A stretch of DNA of 64,000 nucleotides from Eriocheir sinensis (Eukaryota; Arthropoda; Malacostraca; Decapoda; Varunidae): NCBI RefSeq assembly GCF_024679095.1, contig NC_066513.1, positions 10,928,747-10,992,746 on the forward strand, given 5' to 3'. The notes beneath the pieces are model-generated. The model saw nothing but the letters and a program-made list of their open reading frames with translations, did no database searches and had not been told where the DNA came from. A program made the position numbers and the translations under genes. Of this stretch, positions 34,626 to 48,061 are shown in pieces (position 1 is the first letter of the stretch; every line of letters begins with the position of its first letter).

Positions 34626-34798
34626 TGTGTGGTGCGGATGCGGATGCTGATATTTACTTCATCACAAATGCGGATGCGGAAGCGGATGCAGATGTTTCAT
34701 TTATCAGAACTGCGGATGTGGATGTGGATGCAGATGTAAAAAAAAATATGCGGATGTTCCAAATATGCGGATGCGAATGCGGATATCCGATACATGAC
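34626..34798. repeat. Degenerate (GCGGAT)n repeat
   Basis: 'gcggat' recurs about ten times, with variants 'gcagat', 'gtggat' and 'gcgaat', in four clusters separated by AT-rich linkers. It ends 'ggatatccgatacatgacta' directly against the truncated start of a LINE-A copy. Confidence 0.8.
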
Positions 34799-37700
34799 TA
34801 GGTGACTGTCCCTGGAATGGAGGCATACATTCCACGTACTTTCTCTATTCATCATGCTAAAAATCCTTGGATTAATCACGCTTGTTCTCGTGCTATCAAA
34901 GATAGAGAGGCAGCTCACAAAAGGTACCAGAGCCTTCGCACTCCTGCTAACCATGACCTATATATTTCTGCCCGGAATCGTACCAAATCTATTCTTCGAC
35001 TTACCAAAAACTCTTTCATAAATAGAAAATGTCAAAACCGTGCTTTTTCTAATTCTTCCCGTGACTTCTGGTACTTAGCCAAAAATATCTCCTCCAATTT
35101 CACTTCTTCACCTTTCCCTCCTCTCCTTAACCCTGACGGCAACACCGCCGTCTCATCTATCTCTAAGGCTGAACTCTTCTCTCAAACCTTCTGTAACGAC
35201 TCCACTCTGGACGAATCTGGGCATATTCCCCTTACTCATCCCCCCTCTGAGTCCTTTCTGCCTGTCATTAAGATTCTTCGGAATAATGTTTTCTATGCCC
35301 TCTCTGGCCTCAACTCTCAGAAGGCTTATGGATTTGATGGAGTGCCTCCTATTGTCCTTAAAAACTGTGCCTCCGTGCTGACACCCTGCCTGGTCAAACT
35401 CTTTCGCCTCTGCCTGTCAACATCTATCATTCCTTCCTGCTGGAAGTACGCCTTCGTGCAGCCTGTACCTAAGAAGGGTGACCGTTCCAGTCCTTCAAAC
35501 TACCGTCCTATTCCTTTACTTTCCTGTCTATCTAAAGATTTTGAATCAATCCTTAACCGGAAGATTCAAAAGCACCTTTCCACTTCTGCTCTACTATCTG
35601 ATCGCCAGTATGGGTTCCGCAAGGGGCGTTCTATTGGCGATCTTCTTGATCTCTTTTAACTGACTCTTGGTCATACTCTGTTAGCCATTTCGGTGAAACT
35701 TTCGCAGTTGCGCTAGACATATCGAAAGCATTCGATAGAGTCTGGCACAAGTCTTTGCTTTATAAACTGCCCTCTTACGGTTTCTATCCCTCTCTCTGTT
35801 TCTTTATCTTCAGCTTCCTTTCCGGCCGTTCTATCTCTGCAGTGGTAGACGGTCACTGTTCTTCCCCTAAACCTATCAACAGTGGTGTTCCACAGGGCTC
35901 TGTCCTATCACCCACTCTTCCTGTTTTTTTTTTTTATTATTATTTTTTTTTTTAAACAAAGGAGACAGCTCAAGGGCACACACAAAAGGAAACAATAATA
36001 AAAAAGCCCGCTGCTCGCTGCTCCTAAAATAAATAATCAAAAGAGGTGGCCGAAAGAGAGGTCAATTTTGGGAGGAGAGGTGTCCTGATACCCTTCTCTT
36101 GAAAGAGTTCAAGTCGTAGGCAGGAGGAAATACAGATGAAGGCAGATTGTTCCAGAGTTTACCAGCGTGAGGGATGAAAGAGTGAAGATGCTGGTTAACT
36201 CTTGCATAAGTGGTTTGGACAGTATAGGGATGAGCATGAGTAGAAAGTCGTGTGTAGCGGGGCCGCGGGAGGGGGGGAGGCATGCAGTTAGCAAGTTCAG
36301 AAGATAAGTCAGCGTGTAAATATCGATAGAAGATAGAAAAGGAGGTAACATCGCGACGGAATTTAAGAGGTAGAAGACGATTAGTAGGAGGAGGAGAGCT
36401 GGTGAGACGAAGACCCTAAGACTCCTTTCTCTCCAGAAGAGCTGTGTGAGTGGAGCCCCCATACACGTGAGATGCATACTACATACGATGGTGGACAAGG
36501 CCCCTGTATATGGATAGCAACTGCGCGGGGGAGAAGAACTGGCTGAGACGATACAGAACGCCCAACCTCGAGGAAGCTGATTTAGCGAGAGAGGAGATGT
36601 GAAGTTTCCAGTTGAGATTTTAAGTTAAGGATAGACCGAGGATGTTTAGTGTTGAAGATGGTGATAGCAGAGTGTTGTCAAAGAATAGGGGATAGGTGTT
36701 TGGTAGATTGTGTCGAGTTGATAGGTGGATAAATTGCGTTTTGAGGCATTGAAGGATACAAGGTTCCTTCTGCCCCAATCGGAAATGATAGCAAGGTCTG
36801 AGGTTAAGCATTCTGCAGCCTCCAGTCTGGAGTCGTGTACTTCCTGTTGTGATGGTCTTCTATTGAAAGAAGTTGAATAATGCAGAGTGGAGTGGTCGAC
36901 GTATGAGTGGACAGGACAGTTTGTTATGGAAAGAAGATCATTGACTAATAACAGGAAGAGAGTGGGTGATAGGACAGAGCCCTGTGGAACACCACTGTTG
37001 ATAGGTTTAGGGGGAGAACAGTGACCGTCTACCACCGCAGAGATAGAACGGCCGGAAAGGAAACTGGAGATAAAGGAACAGAGAGAGGGATAGAATTAGA
37101 ATAAGGGCAGTTTAGAAAGCAAAGACTTGTGCCAGACTCTGTAGAAGGCGCAACAGAGAAAGTTTCACCGAAACGGCTAAGAGAGGATGACCAAGAATCA
37201 GTTAAGAGAGCAAGAAGATCGCCAGTAGAACGCCCCTTGCGGAACCCATACTGGCGATCAGATAGAAGGTTAGAAGAGGAAAGGTGCTTTTGAATCTTCC
37301 GGTTAAGGACTGATTCAAAAGCTTTAGATAGACAGGAAAGTAAAGCTATAGGGCGGTAGTTTGAGGGATTGGAACGGTCACCCTTCTTAGGCACAGGCTG
37401 TACAAAGGCATACTTCCAGCAGGAAGGAAAGGTAAATGTTGAGAGGCAGAGACGAAAGAGTTTGACCAGGCAGTTAGTCAACACGGAAGCACAGTTTTAA
37501 GGACAATAGGAGGCACTCCATCAGGTCCATAAGCCTTCTGAGAGTTGAGGCCAGAGAGGGCATAGAAAACATCATTAGGAAGAATCTCAATAACAGGCAT
37601 AAAGAAGTCAAAGGGGGGATGAGTAGGAGGAATATGCCCAGAATCGTCCAGGGTGGAGTTCTTACAGAAAGTTTGAGCAAAGAGTTCAGCCTTAGAGACA

Positions 37701-39705
37701 GATGAGACGGCAGTGCTGCCGTCAGGGCTAAGGAGAGGAGGGAAAGAGGAAGAAGTGAAATTGGAGGAGATATTTTTGGCTAGATACCAGAAGTCACGGG
37801 AAGAATTAGAAGAAGCAAGGTGTTGACATTTTCTATTGATAAAAGAAGTTTTGGTAAGTCGGATAATAGATTTGGCACGATTCCGGGCTGAAATGTAAAG
37901 GTCATAGTTAGCGGGAGTTCGAAGGCTCTGGAACCTTTTGTAAGCTGCCTCTCTATCTTTAATAACACGAGAACAAGCATGATTAAACCAAGGCTTTTTA
38001 GCATGAGGAGTAGAGAAAGAACGTGGAAATTATGCCTCCATTCCAGAGACAATCACCTCTGAGATGCGCTGGGCACATACAGAGGGGTCTCTCTCCTGGA
38101 AGCGGTAATCATTCCACGGGAAATCGGAAAAGTACATCCTCAGGTCGTCCCATCGAGCTAAAAGCAATATGCCAGAAGCATCGCCTCTTCGGTGGGTCCA
38201 GAGGATGTACAGGAGCTATAGGACAGGAAACAGAAATAAGGTTATGATCGGAGCACCCCAACGGAGAGAACAGTTTGACAGAGTAAGCAGAAGGATTAGA
38301 GGTAAGGAAAAGGTCTAGTATGTTGGGCCTTTCTCCAAGACGGTCGGGAATACGTGTAGGGTGCTGAACCAACTGCCCTAGGTCGTTGAGGAGAGTAAAG
38401 TTGTAGGCTTGTTCACCAGGCTGGCCAGTGAAAGAGGATGAAAGCCAAAGCAAGTGGTGAACATTGAAATCTCCCAGGATGGAGATTTCAGCTAAGGAGT
38501 CAAGATGTGCTCCACTTTAGAATTCAAATAGCCAAAGAATTTTACATAGTTGGTAGAGTTAGATGAGAGATAAGCAGCACAGATGTATTTAGTAATAGAA
38601 TGACAATGAAGTCTAAGCCAGATGGTGGAAAATTCAGAAGCATCAAGGTCGTGGGCACGAGAGCAAGTGATGTTGTTGCGCACGTAGGCGCAACATCCAG
38701 CTTTGGATTTAAATTTAGGATAGAGATAGTAGGAGGAAACAATGATCTTCTTTCCATAACAAACTGTCCTATCCACTCATACCCTGACGACTCCACTCTG
38801 CATTATTCAACTACATGATTCAATGCTGGAGGGTGCAGAGCGCTTAACCTCAGACCTTGCTATTATTTCCGGTTGGGATAAAAGGAACCTTGTGTCCTTT
38901 AATGCCTCAAAAACTTAATTTCTCCACCTATCTACTCGACATAATCTTCCAAACACCTATCCCCTATTCCTCGATAAGACTCAGCTGTCACCTTCTTCAA
39001 CATTAAATATCATCGGTCTATCCTTAGCTCCAAATCTCAACTGAAAACTTCACATCTCCTCTCTCACTAAATCAGCTTCCTCGAGGTTGGGCGTTCTGTA
39101 TCGTCTCCGCCAGTTCTTCTCCCCTGTACAGTTGCTGTCCATTTACAGGGGCCTTGTCCGCCCTCGTATAAAGTATGCATCTCACGTGTGGGGGGGGCTC
39201 CACTCACACAGCTCCCTTGGACAGAGTGGAGTCTAAGGCTCTTCGTCTCATCAGCTCTCCTCCTTTTACTGATAATCTTCTACCTCTTTAACTTTCGCAG
39301 CCATGTTGTCTCTCTTCGTATCTTCTATTGATTTTTCACGCTGACTGCTCTTCTGAACTTGCTAACTGCATGCCTACCCCTTCCCGCGGCCCCGCTGCAC
39401 ACAACTCTCTACTCTTGCTCATCCCTAAACTATCCAAATCCCTTATGCAAGAGTTAACCCACATCTTCACTCCTTCACCCCTTACACTGGTAAACTCTGG
39501 AACAGCCTTCCTTCGTCTGTATTTCCTCCTGCCTATGACTTGTCCTTTTTCAAGAAGAGTGTATCAAGACACCTCTTCACCCGAAATTGACCTCTCTTTT
39601 GGCCACTCTACTATTTTCTGTTGTTGGGAGCGGCAAGTAGGGGGCCTTTTTTTTTTTTTTTTTACACTTTTTGTTGCCCTTGAGCCGGCTCCTTTGTTGT
39701 AAAAA
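34799..39705 (+). mobile_element. LINE-A copy 1, 5'-truncated and split by an antisense LINE-A copy
   Basis: The first half (34799-35923) starts inside the connector ('[14 protein letters not shown]'). It carries '[20 protein letters not shown]', '[20 protein letters not shown]', a 2-base slip at about 35655, '[15 protein letters not shown]' and '[13 protein letters not shown]'. The second half (38740-39705) continues '[20 protein letters not shown]' (YADD altered to YPDD), the degenerate C-terminus and the 3' untranslated region ending in A. Everything between 35924 and 38739 is another element in reverse. About 6-9 bases of LINE sequence were lost at the junction. Confidence 0.85.
35924..38739 (-). 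mobile_element. LINE-A copy 2, antisense, inside copy 1
   Basis: A T run at 35924-35954 is the antisense poly(A). Reading leftward from 38739, minus-strand frames give the endonuclease ('[20 protein letters not shown]', '[20 protein letters not shown]'), then '[20 protein letters not shown]' (near 38300), RT ('[20 protein letters not shown]', '[20 protein letters not shown]', '[15 protein letters not shown]', 'HSYVDHSTLHYS' with YADD altered to YVDH) and the C-terminus ('YDLNSFKRRVSGHLSSQN', 36062). The extreme 5' end is missing. No target duplication is evident. Many frameshifts are present. Confidence 0.87.
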
Positions 39706-39827
39706 AAAATCTAAATCCCTCTACATTTTCAAATGTTTGATTCCTGATCATTAATTGCTGTTCTTCCAACTGATCATTAAACATTACTTTGTTTTCTTCA
39801 TAATACTATGCTGTTGTATAATTACGG

Positions 39828-41178
<1,351 letters not shown>

Positions 41179-41179
41179 C

Positions 41180-41222
41180 GCACACACACACACACACACA
41201 CACCACCACCACCACCACCACA
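41180..41222. repeat. (AC)n-(ACC)n microsatellite
   Basis: Eleven AC units followed by about six ACC units. Confidence 0.9.
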
Positions 41223-41234
41223 GTGAAATAGTTT

Positions 41235-41475
41235 GAGCATCGTATGGTGCAACAGTTAGAGCACTCGCCACAATCGAGAGATCCTGGGTTCGTTTCCCGG
41301 GCAGAGTGGAGACGGATGAGTTGTCTCCTTTAATATGTGCTCACAGCCCCCTTAACAGTGACTGGGTACCTGGTAAGTAAAACTCATGGGTTGTGTCCTG
41401 CCTCACGGATGTGTAGAGATGTGAAGTTTCAGCCGGCACGGAGATCCGTCCCTTGTGAGCTTCATACTAATACAG
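41235..41475 (+). mobile_element. tRNA-derived SINE of a third type
   Basis: The head reads 'tatggtgcaacagttagagc' (box A-like, about 41243) and 'tgggttcgtttcccggg' (box B, about 41285). The body contains 'gacggatgagttgtctcctt' and 'agtgactgggtacctgg', which I associate with a SINE common in decapods. It lacks a complete cloverleaf and continues well past tRNA length, so it is not a tRNA gene. It is joined to the truncated LINE-A copy 3. Confidence 0.72.
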
Positions 41476-41478
41476 GGA

Positions 41479-43291
41479 TGATCTTTATATTTCAGCCCGG
41501 AATCGTGCCAAATCTATTCTTCGACTTGCCAAATCATCTTTCATAAATATAAAATGTCAAAACCTTGCTTTTTCTAATTCTTACCGTGACTTCTGACACC
41601 TAGCCAAAAATATATCCTCCATCTCCATCTTCATCTTTCCATCCTCTCCTTAACCCTGACGACAGCACCGCCATCTCATCTATCTCTAAGGTTTAACTCT
41701 TCGCTCAAACTTTCTCTAACAACTCCACTCTGGACGATTCTGGGCATCTTCTCCTGCTCATCCCCCCTCTGACTCCTTTATGCCTGTTATTAAGATTCTT
41801 AAGAGTGATGTTTTCTATGCCCTCTCTGGCTTCAACTCTCAGAAGGCTTATGGACCTGATGGAGTGCCTCCTATTGTACTTAAAAACTGCCTCCGTGCTG
41901 ACACCCTGCCTGGTCAAACTCTTTCGCCTCTGCCTGTCAACATCTACCTTTCCTTCCTGTTGGAAGTATGCCTTCATACAGCCTGTGCCTATTAAGGGTG
42001 ACCGATCCAATCCTTCAAACTACCGCCCTATAGCTTTACTTTCCTGCCTATCTAAAGCTTTTGAATCAATTCTTAACAGGAAGATTCAAAAGCACCTATC
42101 CACCGTTTCGGTGAAACTTTTGCTATTGCGCTGGACATATCAAAAGCTTTTGATAGGGTCTGGCACAAATCTTTGCTTTCCAAACTACCCTCCTACGGTT
42201 TCTATCCTTCTCTCTGTACCTTTATCTCCAGTTTCCTTTCTGACCGTTCTATTTCTGCTGTGGTAGACGGTCACTGTTCTTCCCTTAAATCTATTAACAG
42301 TGGCGTTCCACAGGGTTCTGTCCTATCTCCCACTCTCTTTCTGTTGTTTATTGATGATCTTCTTTCCAAAACGAATTGTCCTATCCATTCTTACGCCGAT
42401 GACTCCACTCTGCATTACTCAATTTCTTTTAATAAAAGACCCACCCTACAGGAACTTAACGATTCAAGGCTGGAGGCAACATAACGCTTAGCCTCAGACC
42501 TTACTATTAATTCCGATTGGGGCAAGAGGAACCTGGTGTCCTTCAACGCCTCAAAAACAGTTTCTTCACCTATCCACTCGACACAATCTTCCAAACAACT
42601 ATCCCGTATTCTTTGACAACACTCAGCTATCACCTTCTTCAACACTAAACTTCCTTCATATTGTCACATCTTCATATCTCTTCTCTTACTAAATCAGCTT
42701 CCTCGAGGCTGGGCGTTCTCTACCGTCTCCGCCAGTTCTTCTGCCCCGCACAGTAACTATCCATTTACAGGGGCCTTGTTCGCCCTCGTATGGAATATGC
42801 ATCTCATATGTGGGGGTGCTCCACTCACACAGCTCTCCTTGACAGAGTGAAGTCAAAGGCTCTTCGTCTCATCAGCTCTCCTCCTCATACTGATAGTCTT
42901 CTACCTCTTAAATTCCGCCGCCATGTTGCCTCTCTTTCTATCTTCTATCGATATTTTCATGCTGACTGCTCCTCTGAACTTACTAACTGCATGCCTCCCC
43001 CCCTCCAGCGGCCGCACTGCACACGACTTTCTACTCATGCTCATCCCTATACTGTCCAAACCCCTTATGCAAGAGTCAACCAGCATCTTCACTCTTTCAT
43101 CCCTCACGCTGGTAAACTCTGGAGCAATCTTCCTTCATCTGTATTTCCTCCTGCCTACACCTCTCCTCCCGAAATCGACCTCTCTTTTTGGCCACTCCTA
43201 TGACCTTTATTCAGGAACAGTATGTAGCGGGCTTTTTTTTTTTAACGCCTCTGAACTGTCTCCTTGTATAAAAAATATAAAAAATAAAAAA
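41479..43291 (+). mobile_element. LINE-A copy 3, 5'-truncated, with internal deletion
   Basis: It starts at '[15 protein letters not shown]' in the connector. It carries the RT in broken frames ('[20 protein letters not shown]', '[11 protein letters not shown]', '[20 protein letters not shown]', '[12 protein letters not shown]') and the C-terminus to 'SSVFPPAY'. Between 'HLSTV' (42104) and '[10 protein letters not shown]' a segment encoding about 40 residues ('[10 protein letters not shown]..') is missing. The C-terminus jumps from 'PPAY' to the 3' untranslated region. It ends in an A-rich tail at 43285-43291. Confidence 0.85.
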
Positions 43292-44602
43292 TCTGACCTT
43301 CTGTCTGATCGCCAGTATGGGTTCCGCAAGGGGCATTCTGCTGGCGATCTTCTTGCTCTCTTAACCGACTCTCTTAGCCGTTTCGGTGAAACTTTCTCAG
43401 TTGCGCTAGACATATCGAAAGCTTTCGATAGAGTCTGGCACAAGTCTTTGCTTAATAAACTACCCTCTTTCGGATTCTATCCCTCTCTCTGTTCCTTTAT
43501 CTTCAGTTTCCTTTCCGACCGTTTATCTCTGTTGTGGTAGACGGTCACTGTTCTTCCCCTAAACCTATCAACAGTGGTGTTCCACAGGGCTCTGTCCTAT
43601 CACCCACTCTCTTCCTGTCATTCATCAATGATCTACTTTCCATAACAAATTGTCCTATCCACTCATATGCTGATGACTACGCTCTGCATTATTCAACTTC
43701 TTTCAGCAGAAGACCCTTTCAACAGGAATTACTAGACTCCAGACTGGAGGCTGGAGAACGCTTAACCTCAGACCTTGCTATCATTTCCGATTGGGGTAAA
43801 AGGAACCTTGTGCCTCAAAAACCCAGTTTCTCCACCTATTAACTCGACACAATCTTCCAAACACCTATCCCCTATTCTTCGACAACACCCAGTTGTCACC
43901 TTCTTCAACAGTAAATATCCTCGGTCTATCCTTAGCTCAAAATCGCAACTGGAAACTTCACATCTCTTTTCTTACTAAATCAGCTTCATCGAGGTTGGGT
44001 GTTCTGTATCGTCTCCGTCAGTTTTTCTATCCCACAGAGATGCTTTCCATATATAGGGGCCTTGTCCGCCCTCGTATGGAGTATGCATCTCACGTGTGGG
44101 GGAGCTCCACTCTCACAGCTCTTCTGGACAGAGTGGAGTCTAAGGCTCTTCGTCACATCAGTTCTCCTCCTCTTACTGACAGTCTTCTACCTCATAAATT
44201 CCGCCGCCATGTTGCCTCTCTTTCTGTCTTCTATATCCTATCGATATTATCATGCTGACTTCTCAACAGCATGCCTCCCCCCTCCCGCCGCCCCGCTGCA
44301 CACGGCTTTCTACTCATGCTCATTCCTATACTGTCCAAACCCCTTATGCAAGAGTTAACCAGCATCTCCATTCTTTCATCTCCTTCTCTGGTAAACTCTG
44401 GAACAGTCTTCCTTCGTCTGCATTTCATCCTGCCTATGACTTGACCTCTTTGAAGAAGAGTGTATCAAAATACCTCTCCACTCGAAATTGACCTCTCTTT
44501 TGGCTACTCTTTACTTTTTACTTTTGTGGGAGCGGCGAGAAGCGTGCTTTTTTGTACTCCTTTTGTTGCCCTTGAGCCGCATCTTTTGATGTAAAAAAAA
44601 AA
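43292..44602 (+). mobile_element. LINE-A copy 4, 5'-truncated, directly behind copy 3
   Basis: It begins '[20 protein letters not shown]' immediately after the A tail of copy 3. It continues '[20 protein letters not shown]', '[20 protein letters not shown]' and 'HSYADDYALHYS', and ends 'DLTSLKKSVSKYLSTRN' (44491), with a 3' untranslated region and A run at 44592-44602. Frameshifts occur near 43525, 43815 and 44250. Confidence 0.86.
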
Positions 44603-44664
44603 GGGGGGGGGGGATGTAGCTAGCTGATGATCGCGAGTGGATCTCGTGGTGAGACCATGGTGAG

Positions 44665-44666
<2 letters not shown>

Positions 44667-44714
<48 letters not shown>
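44667..44714. repeat. (AC)n microsatellite
   Basis: 24 AC units. Confidence 0.97.
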
Positions 44715-44715
<1 letters not shown>

Positions 44716-44961
44716 AGAAACTAGGACTCAGCCAAGTTTGGGCGTTTTGGAAGGATGACCCAAGGAATAAGAAAAATTAGTATGCGAGGATCGTTGGAAG
44801 ACAGGTAAGAAAAACAACTCCGAGCGGCGTAACGAACAACAGGTGACGAGAGGGAAGAGAGAGAAGAGAACCAAGGTAGGGGGAAGAAGCTTTAGTTCTG
44901 TATCGTCACTCACAGAGATAGCATCTTACATTTAGCAGAAGGTAAAAGAGATTCAGGAAAA

Positions 44962-44999
<38 letters not shown>

Positions 45000-45129
45000 C
45001 TGAGTTCCGTGTGAAAATATTTTTTAGAGGCAACATTCATGTTTGGCTTCTGCTGCCCGACGGAGCTCCACTTAATCTTCTTGAGATACTTGCTAAAGTC
45101 TGAACTGACGGGTGACCACCGAATTATCT
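44715..45129. other. No gene recognised; short (AG)n
   Basis: Unclassified sequence with a 28-base AG tract at 44968-44995. Open frames lack known domains. Confidence 0.4.
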
Positions 45130-45240
45130 TTTGCAAGTCAGCGTGGGTTGAATACTGTTCGTGTGCGGGACCCGAACATGAGTCTCCGGGTCACTACGCC
45201 TGCAAGCTAAAGACACTGACCATAGACCATAAAGATAATG
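45130..45240 (-). mobile_element. tRNA-like SINE head, antisense
   Basis: On the minus strand 'tatggtcagtgtctttagc' (box A-like) is followed 42 bases later by 'catgttcgggtcccgc' (box B, + strand 45165-45180). Spacing and motif fit a tRNA-derived promoter. No acceptor-stem pairing is seen, so a SINE is preferred to a tRNA gene. Confidence 0.5.
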
Positions 45241-45339
45241 CTAACTGAAACTATTTAAATGGTCCACATAAACGTTTTCCTTGTGCATTAGCAAATATTA
45301 AGGTGGCGGAAGTGTCAGTTGAGTCTTTTTTTTTTTTTA

Positions 45340-46270
45340 GCAGTCACGTTGCACTGACCCACTGATTTATTTCATTCTCGCTTAACAATATATTTGTTTA
45401 AACTTTAATTTTGTGCCATTATTTCACTTGCAACGTGTCATCGATCATAATCAATTTAAAATTATCGTCATTCGCAGAGCCATTTAGTATTTTGAAACAC
45501 TCGATTAGTTTCCCTCAGATGCTGTCTTTCTCAAGCGAGAACATATTATTAAATAACAGCTTTTCATTGTAAGGTCTGTTCTGTAAGAAAATAATAATTT
45601 AAAATGTATTCAGATTCATCATTCAAAAGATCACATTGGTTGCCTTTTAATTTAACGATATCCTTTGCATATGGGGAACATAAAAGACTACACAGCGTTA
45701 TCTAAATTAGGTTTGATTATTGTATAACTGAAGTATTACATTTTACTTATGATGCCTAACATTATGTTCACCTATACGCTGCACCAATGTATTTCTGGGA
45801 GAATTAGAGGTTCGCCACGATTTTGATAACAAACATTATATCCTGTTTTGTTTCCTACCACGCATTTCATAATCGAACTCACTGCATCAGCTGTAGCTTG
45901 AAGAATCTGGCACTAATCATGTCAATTCGATAAAATCCATCCAATAATTTGGCTACATCGTAAACTGAAAAGAAGCAATAAAAATCAGTAGATTAGACAA
46001 ACGGGATCATTTGTTTCGTAACCCGTCCTTTTAATTCTTAAATGAGTGAATTACTTTTTATACGTACCTCACAATTTTATTCCTAATTATTCATTGAAGT
46101 AGCTGACTTCCTATTAAAAGTTAGACTTATGGACCCGTAACTACCTGGCTCTGTCTCCTTAAAAAGCGGTGCAACATTAACTTTTTTCATATTGGAAGAG
46201 ATTTTTCTATTACGTTAAGTCATATTCAGTAAGGTTGTGAGGGGACTGACTATCAAGCTTTTTGTTCTTT
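45340..46270 (-). mobile_element. Old CR1 relic, antisense
   Basis: Despite stops every few dozen codons, minus-strand pieces appear in CR1 order. Near 46190 is 'KKVNVAPLFKETEPGSYGSI', then 'GYETNDPVCLIY' and 'VYDVAKLLDGFYR', then 'IIKPNLDNAVQSFMFP' (with stops), then 'MFSLEKDSI.GKLIECFKIL' and 'FKLIMIDDT' at about 45550-45420. Each aligns by eye with the RT of CR1 copy B. It is far more decayed than the other CR1 copies. Confidence 0.65.
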
Positions 46271-47268
46271 AATTAGTTTAAGATGATATATATCTGCGGA
46301 GAGAGAGAGAGAGAGAGAGAGAGAAATTTCGTATGCAAGGAGGGTGTTGGGCAGGTTAACTCGACTGTGAAATGACTTTTGACTTGTGACATGGATGTGA
46401 TCGTGGTGGTTTGGGTACTGAACAGAAAATCGGGGATGGCTGTGACGGCTGGGATGAGGTTATTGCGGGAAGGATGAAAATGAGTAAGGTGATCTCAGAG
46501 TTAAATGGGTGTGCACAGAAACTGAGGTAAAGGATGTAATTATGGTGATTTTGTCTGGGTGTGGCAGTGATGAGTGGTAGTGTGTAAAGTAACTTTAGGG
46601 GCATAAACAAAGGCTGCGCTTAGACTTGGTGCTCATTTCCGTTACATTGACTATTGAGAGTTTGAAAGGTAGTAAATAACCAGTATGTTATAACTCTGTA
46701 GTATGTCCCGCATGTTTATACTTTCATTCATGACAGGCTTGAGGTATTCATTTAAGGAGTTACGTTCAAATGAGTGTGGTCCAATTCTAACTTGTTTTAT
46801 AATTCAATTTGATATACGGGTGTTGTTAAAGTGAAAAAAATCCCATATTAATGTTCTCCAGTATTTTGTACTTTCGTGAAAAATGCAACTGTGTCTCCTC
46901 TGTAAAAACTTCGCATTCATTCGCACTTAACGTTTGTACATTTCACGTGATTGTAGAGTTTTAACAGATATGACAATATATCAATACTACTTAAGCCGGA
47001 GGCACCGTTTTGTGCAGGTGCTGGGTACTATTTTTATTGTGTGGAAAATGTGCTGGATACTTATTTTTGTATAGGAGATAATATTATGACGATCGATGTG
47101 TAATAAAGTGGCACTACTCCAGTTTTTGTGTTTGTATGGGAGATATGACTAATCCCCTCCCCCCTCCTGGGACACATATCCAGTGTGGCATCTTGGTTAC
47201 CTCAGTCTCCTTCCCCCAGCTTTCCTGAAGTACAGCTTTACCAATCAGTGAGTCAGTAGGGACCGTAG
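46271..47268. other. No gene recognised; short (GA)n
   Basis: A GA tract at 46300-46323, then AT-rich DNA. The minus frame 46610-46356 has no known domain. Confidence 0.4.
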
Positions 47269-47269
47269 C

Positions 47270-47545
47270 CTCACCTACGACGTAAACCCAATTGGTTCAT
47301 TCGTGCAAGTCTTCTTGCATGCTCCTTGCCATTTTAAGTGCCTCATGGCAAGATTCCTCGACTTGCTTAAGCCACGATATTTTTGGGGCGTCCCCTTGGC
47401 CTCCTTTACTTGGGATTTATGACCATGCACGAAAGGAAGAATGAGGAGCTTGGTGAGATGCGCGCCGTCTGTCCTGTCCGGGATTGGAACCGAGACCTGA
47501 GGTTTCCTGTCAAGGTATTCTAACCACTGCACCACAAAGGCGTTT
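47270..47545 (-). mobile_element. tRNA-like SINE, antisense
   Basis: The minus strand starts 'cctttgtggtgcagtggtta' (box A-like) and reaches 'cggttccaatcccgg' (+ strand 47478-47492) about 40 bases on. The sequence after it contains 'ggcttaagcaagtcgagga', readable as 'SWLKQVEESCHEALKMA', which resembles a LINE C-terminal tail. It is either a SINE with a LINE-derived body or two adjacent fragments. Confidence 0.5.
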
Positions 47546-47908
47546 GGTTCTGGGGCATGTATAAACTGAGTAAAACTGTTCCGATCGTTAGTGAAATAAG
47601 GGTGTCAGGTCTCATACCCGTGGTCTCGTATTTACATAAGGTATATTGATGGTTAAAGGTGGTGAGGCAAGTACGAGTTGGTGCACCTATTCAATACTAA
47701 TCAAGCAATAAATATTCAAGGCACCAGGAACTATAATGATATTCTCTCCCACTACATATGTAAGAACAGCATATTTGTTTTTTGCTGTAACAACGACAAA
47801 TGAATATTGATAAGGCAACAGTGGCGCACTCATTCTGCTGCTGGGTGCAGGGCTTTAAAAAGTTGGTATCTTTAAAAAAAAAATACTGATTGTGACTTCC
47901 TTCCACAG
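47546..47908. other. Upstream flank or intron before exon 1
   Basis: No coding frame. It ends in 'gtgacttccttccacag', a good pyrimidine tract plus AG directly ahead of the ATG at 47909. An in-frame TAA lies at 47873. So the ATG is either the first codon of a second exon behind a 5' untranslated exon, or a start codon preceded by a fortuitous acceptor. No promoter motif is convincing. Confidence 0.4.
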
Positions 47909-48061
47909 ATGGTTCGGTGGCAGGCGCTGGTGGTCGGAGTGGTGGCGGTGATGCTGCCTCTCACCTCGGCGCTGGTCACCTACTTTTTTCTTACTATGTT
48001 GAATGAGCCGATCACTGTGGACGACACCGGCGGACTCATCATCATGCTTGTGATTGCTAAG
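47909..48061 (+). CDS. Host gene, exon 1: signal/anchor and hydrophobic segment
   Basis: 51 codons, ATG to AAG, then donor GTATGAG at 48062. Residues 6-29 are hydrophobic ('ALVVGVVAVMLPLTSALV'), a likely signal peptide or signal anchor. Residues 30-40 are polar ('MLNEPITVDDT'). Residues 41-50 open a second hydrophobic stretch ('GGLIIMLVIA') that continues into exon 2. The exon ends in phase 0, matching exon 2. The coding sequence is GC-rich against AT-rich flanks, as expected of a real exon. The whole protein resembles arthropod DM4/DM12 proteins only in its later cysteine pattern; this exon alone would not identify it. Confidence 0.75.
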
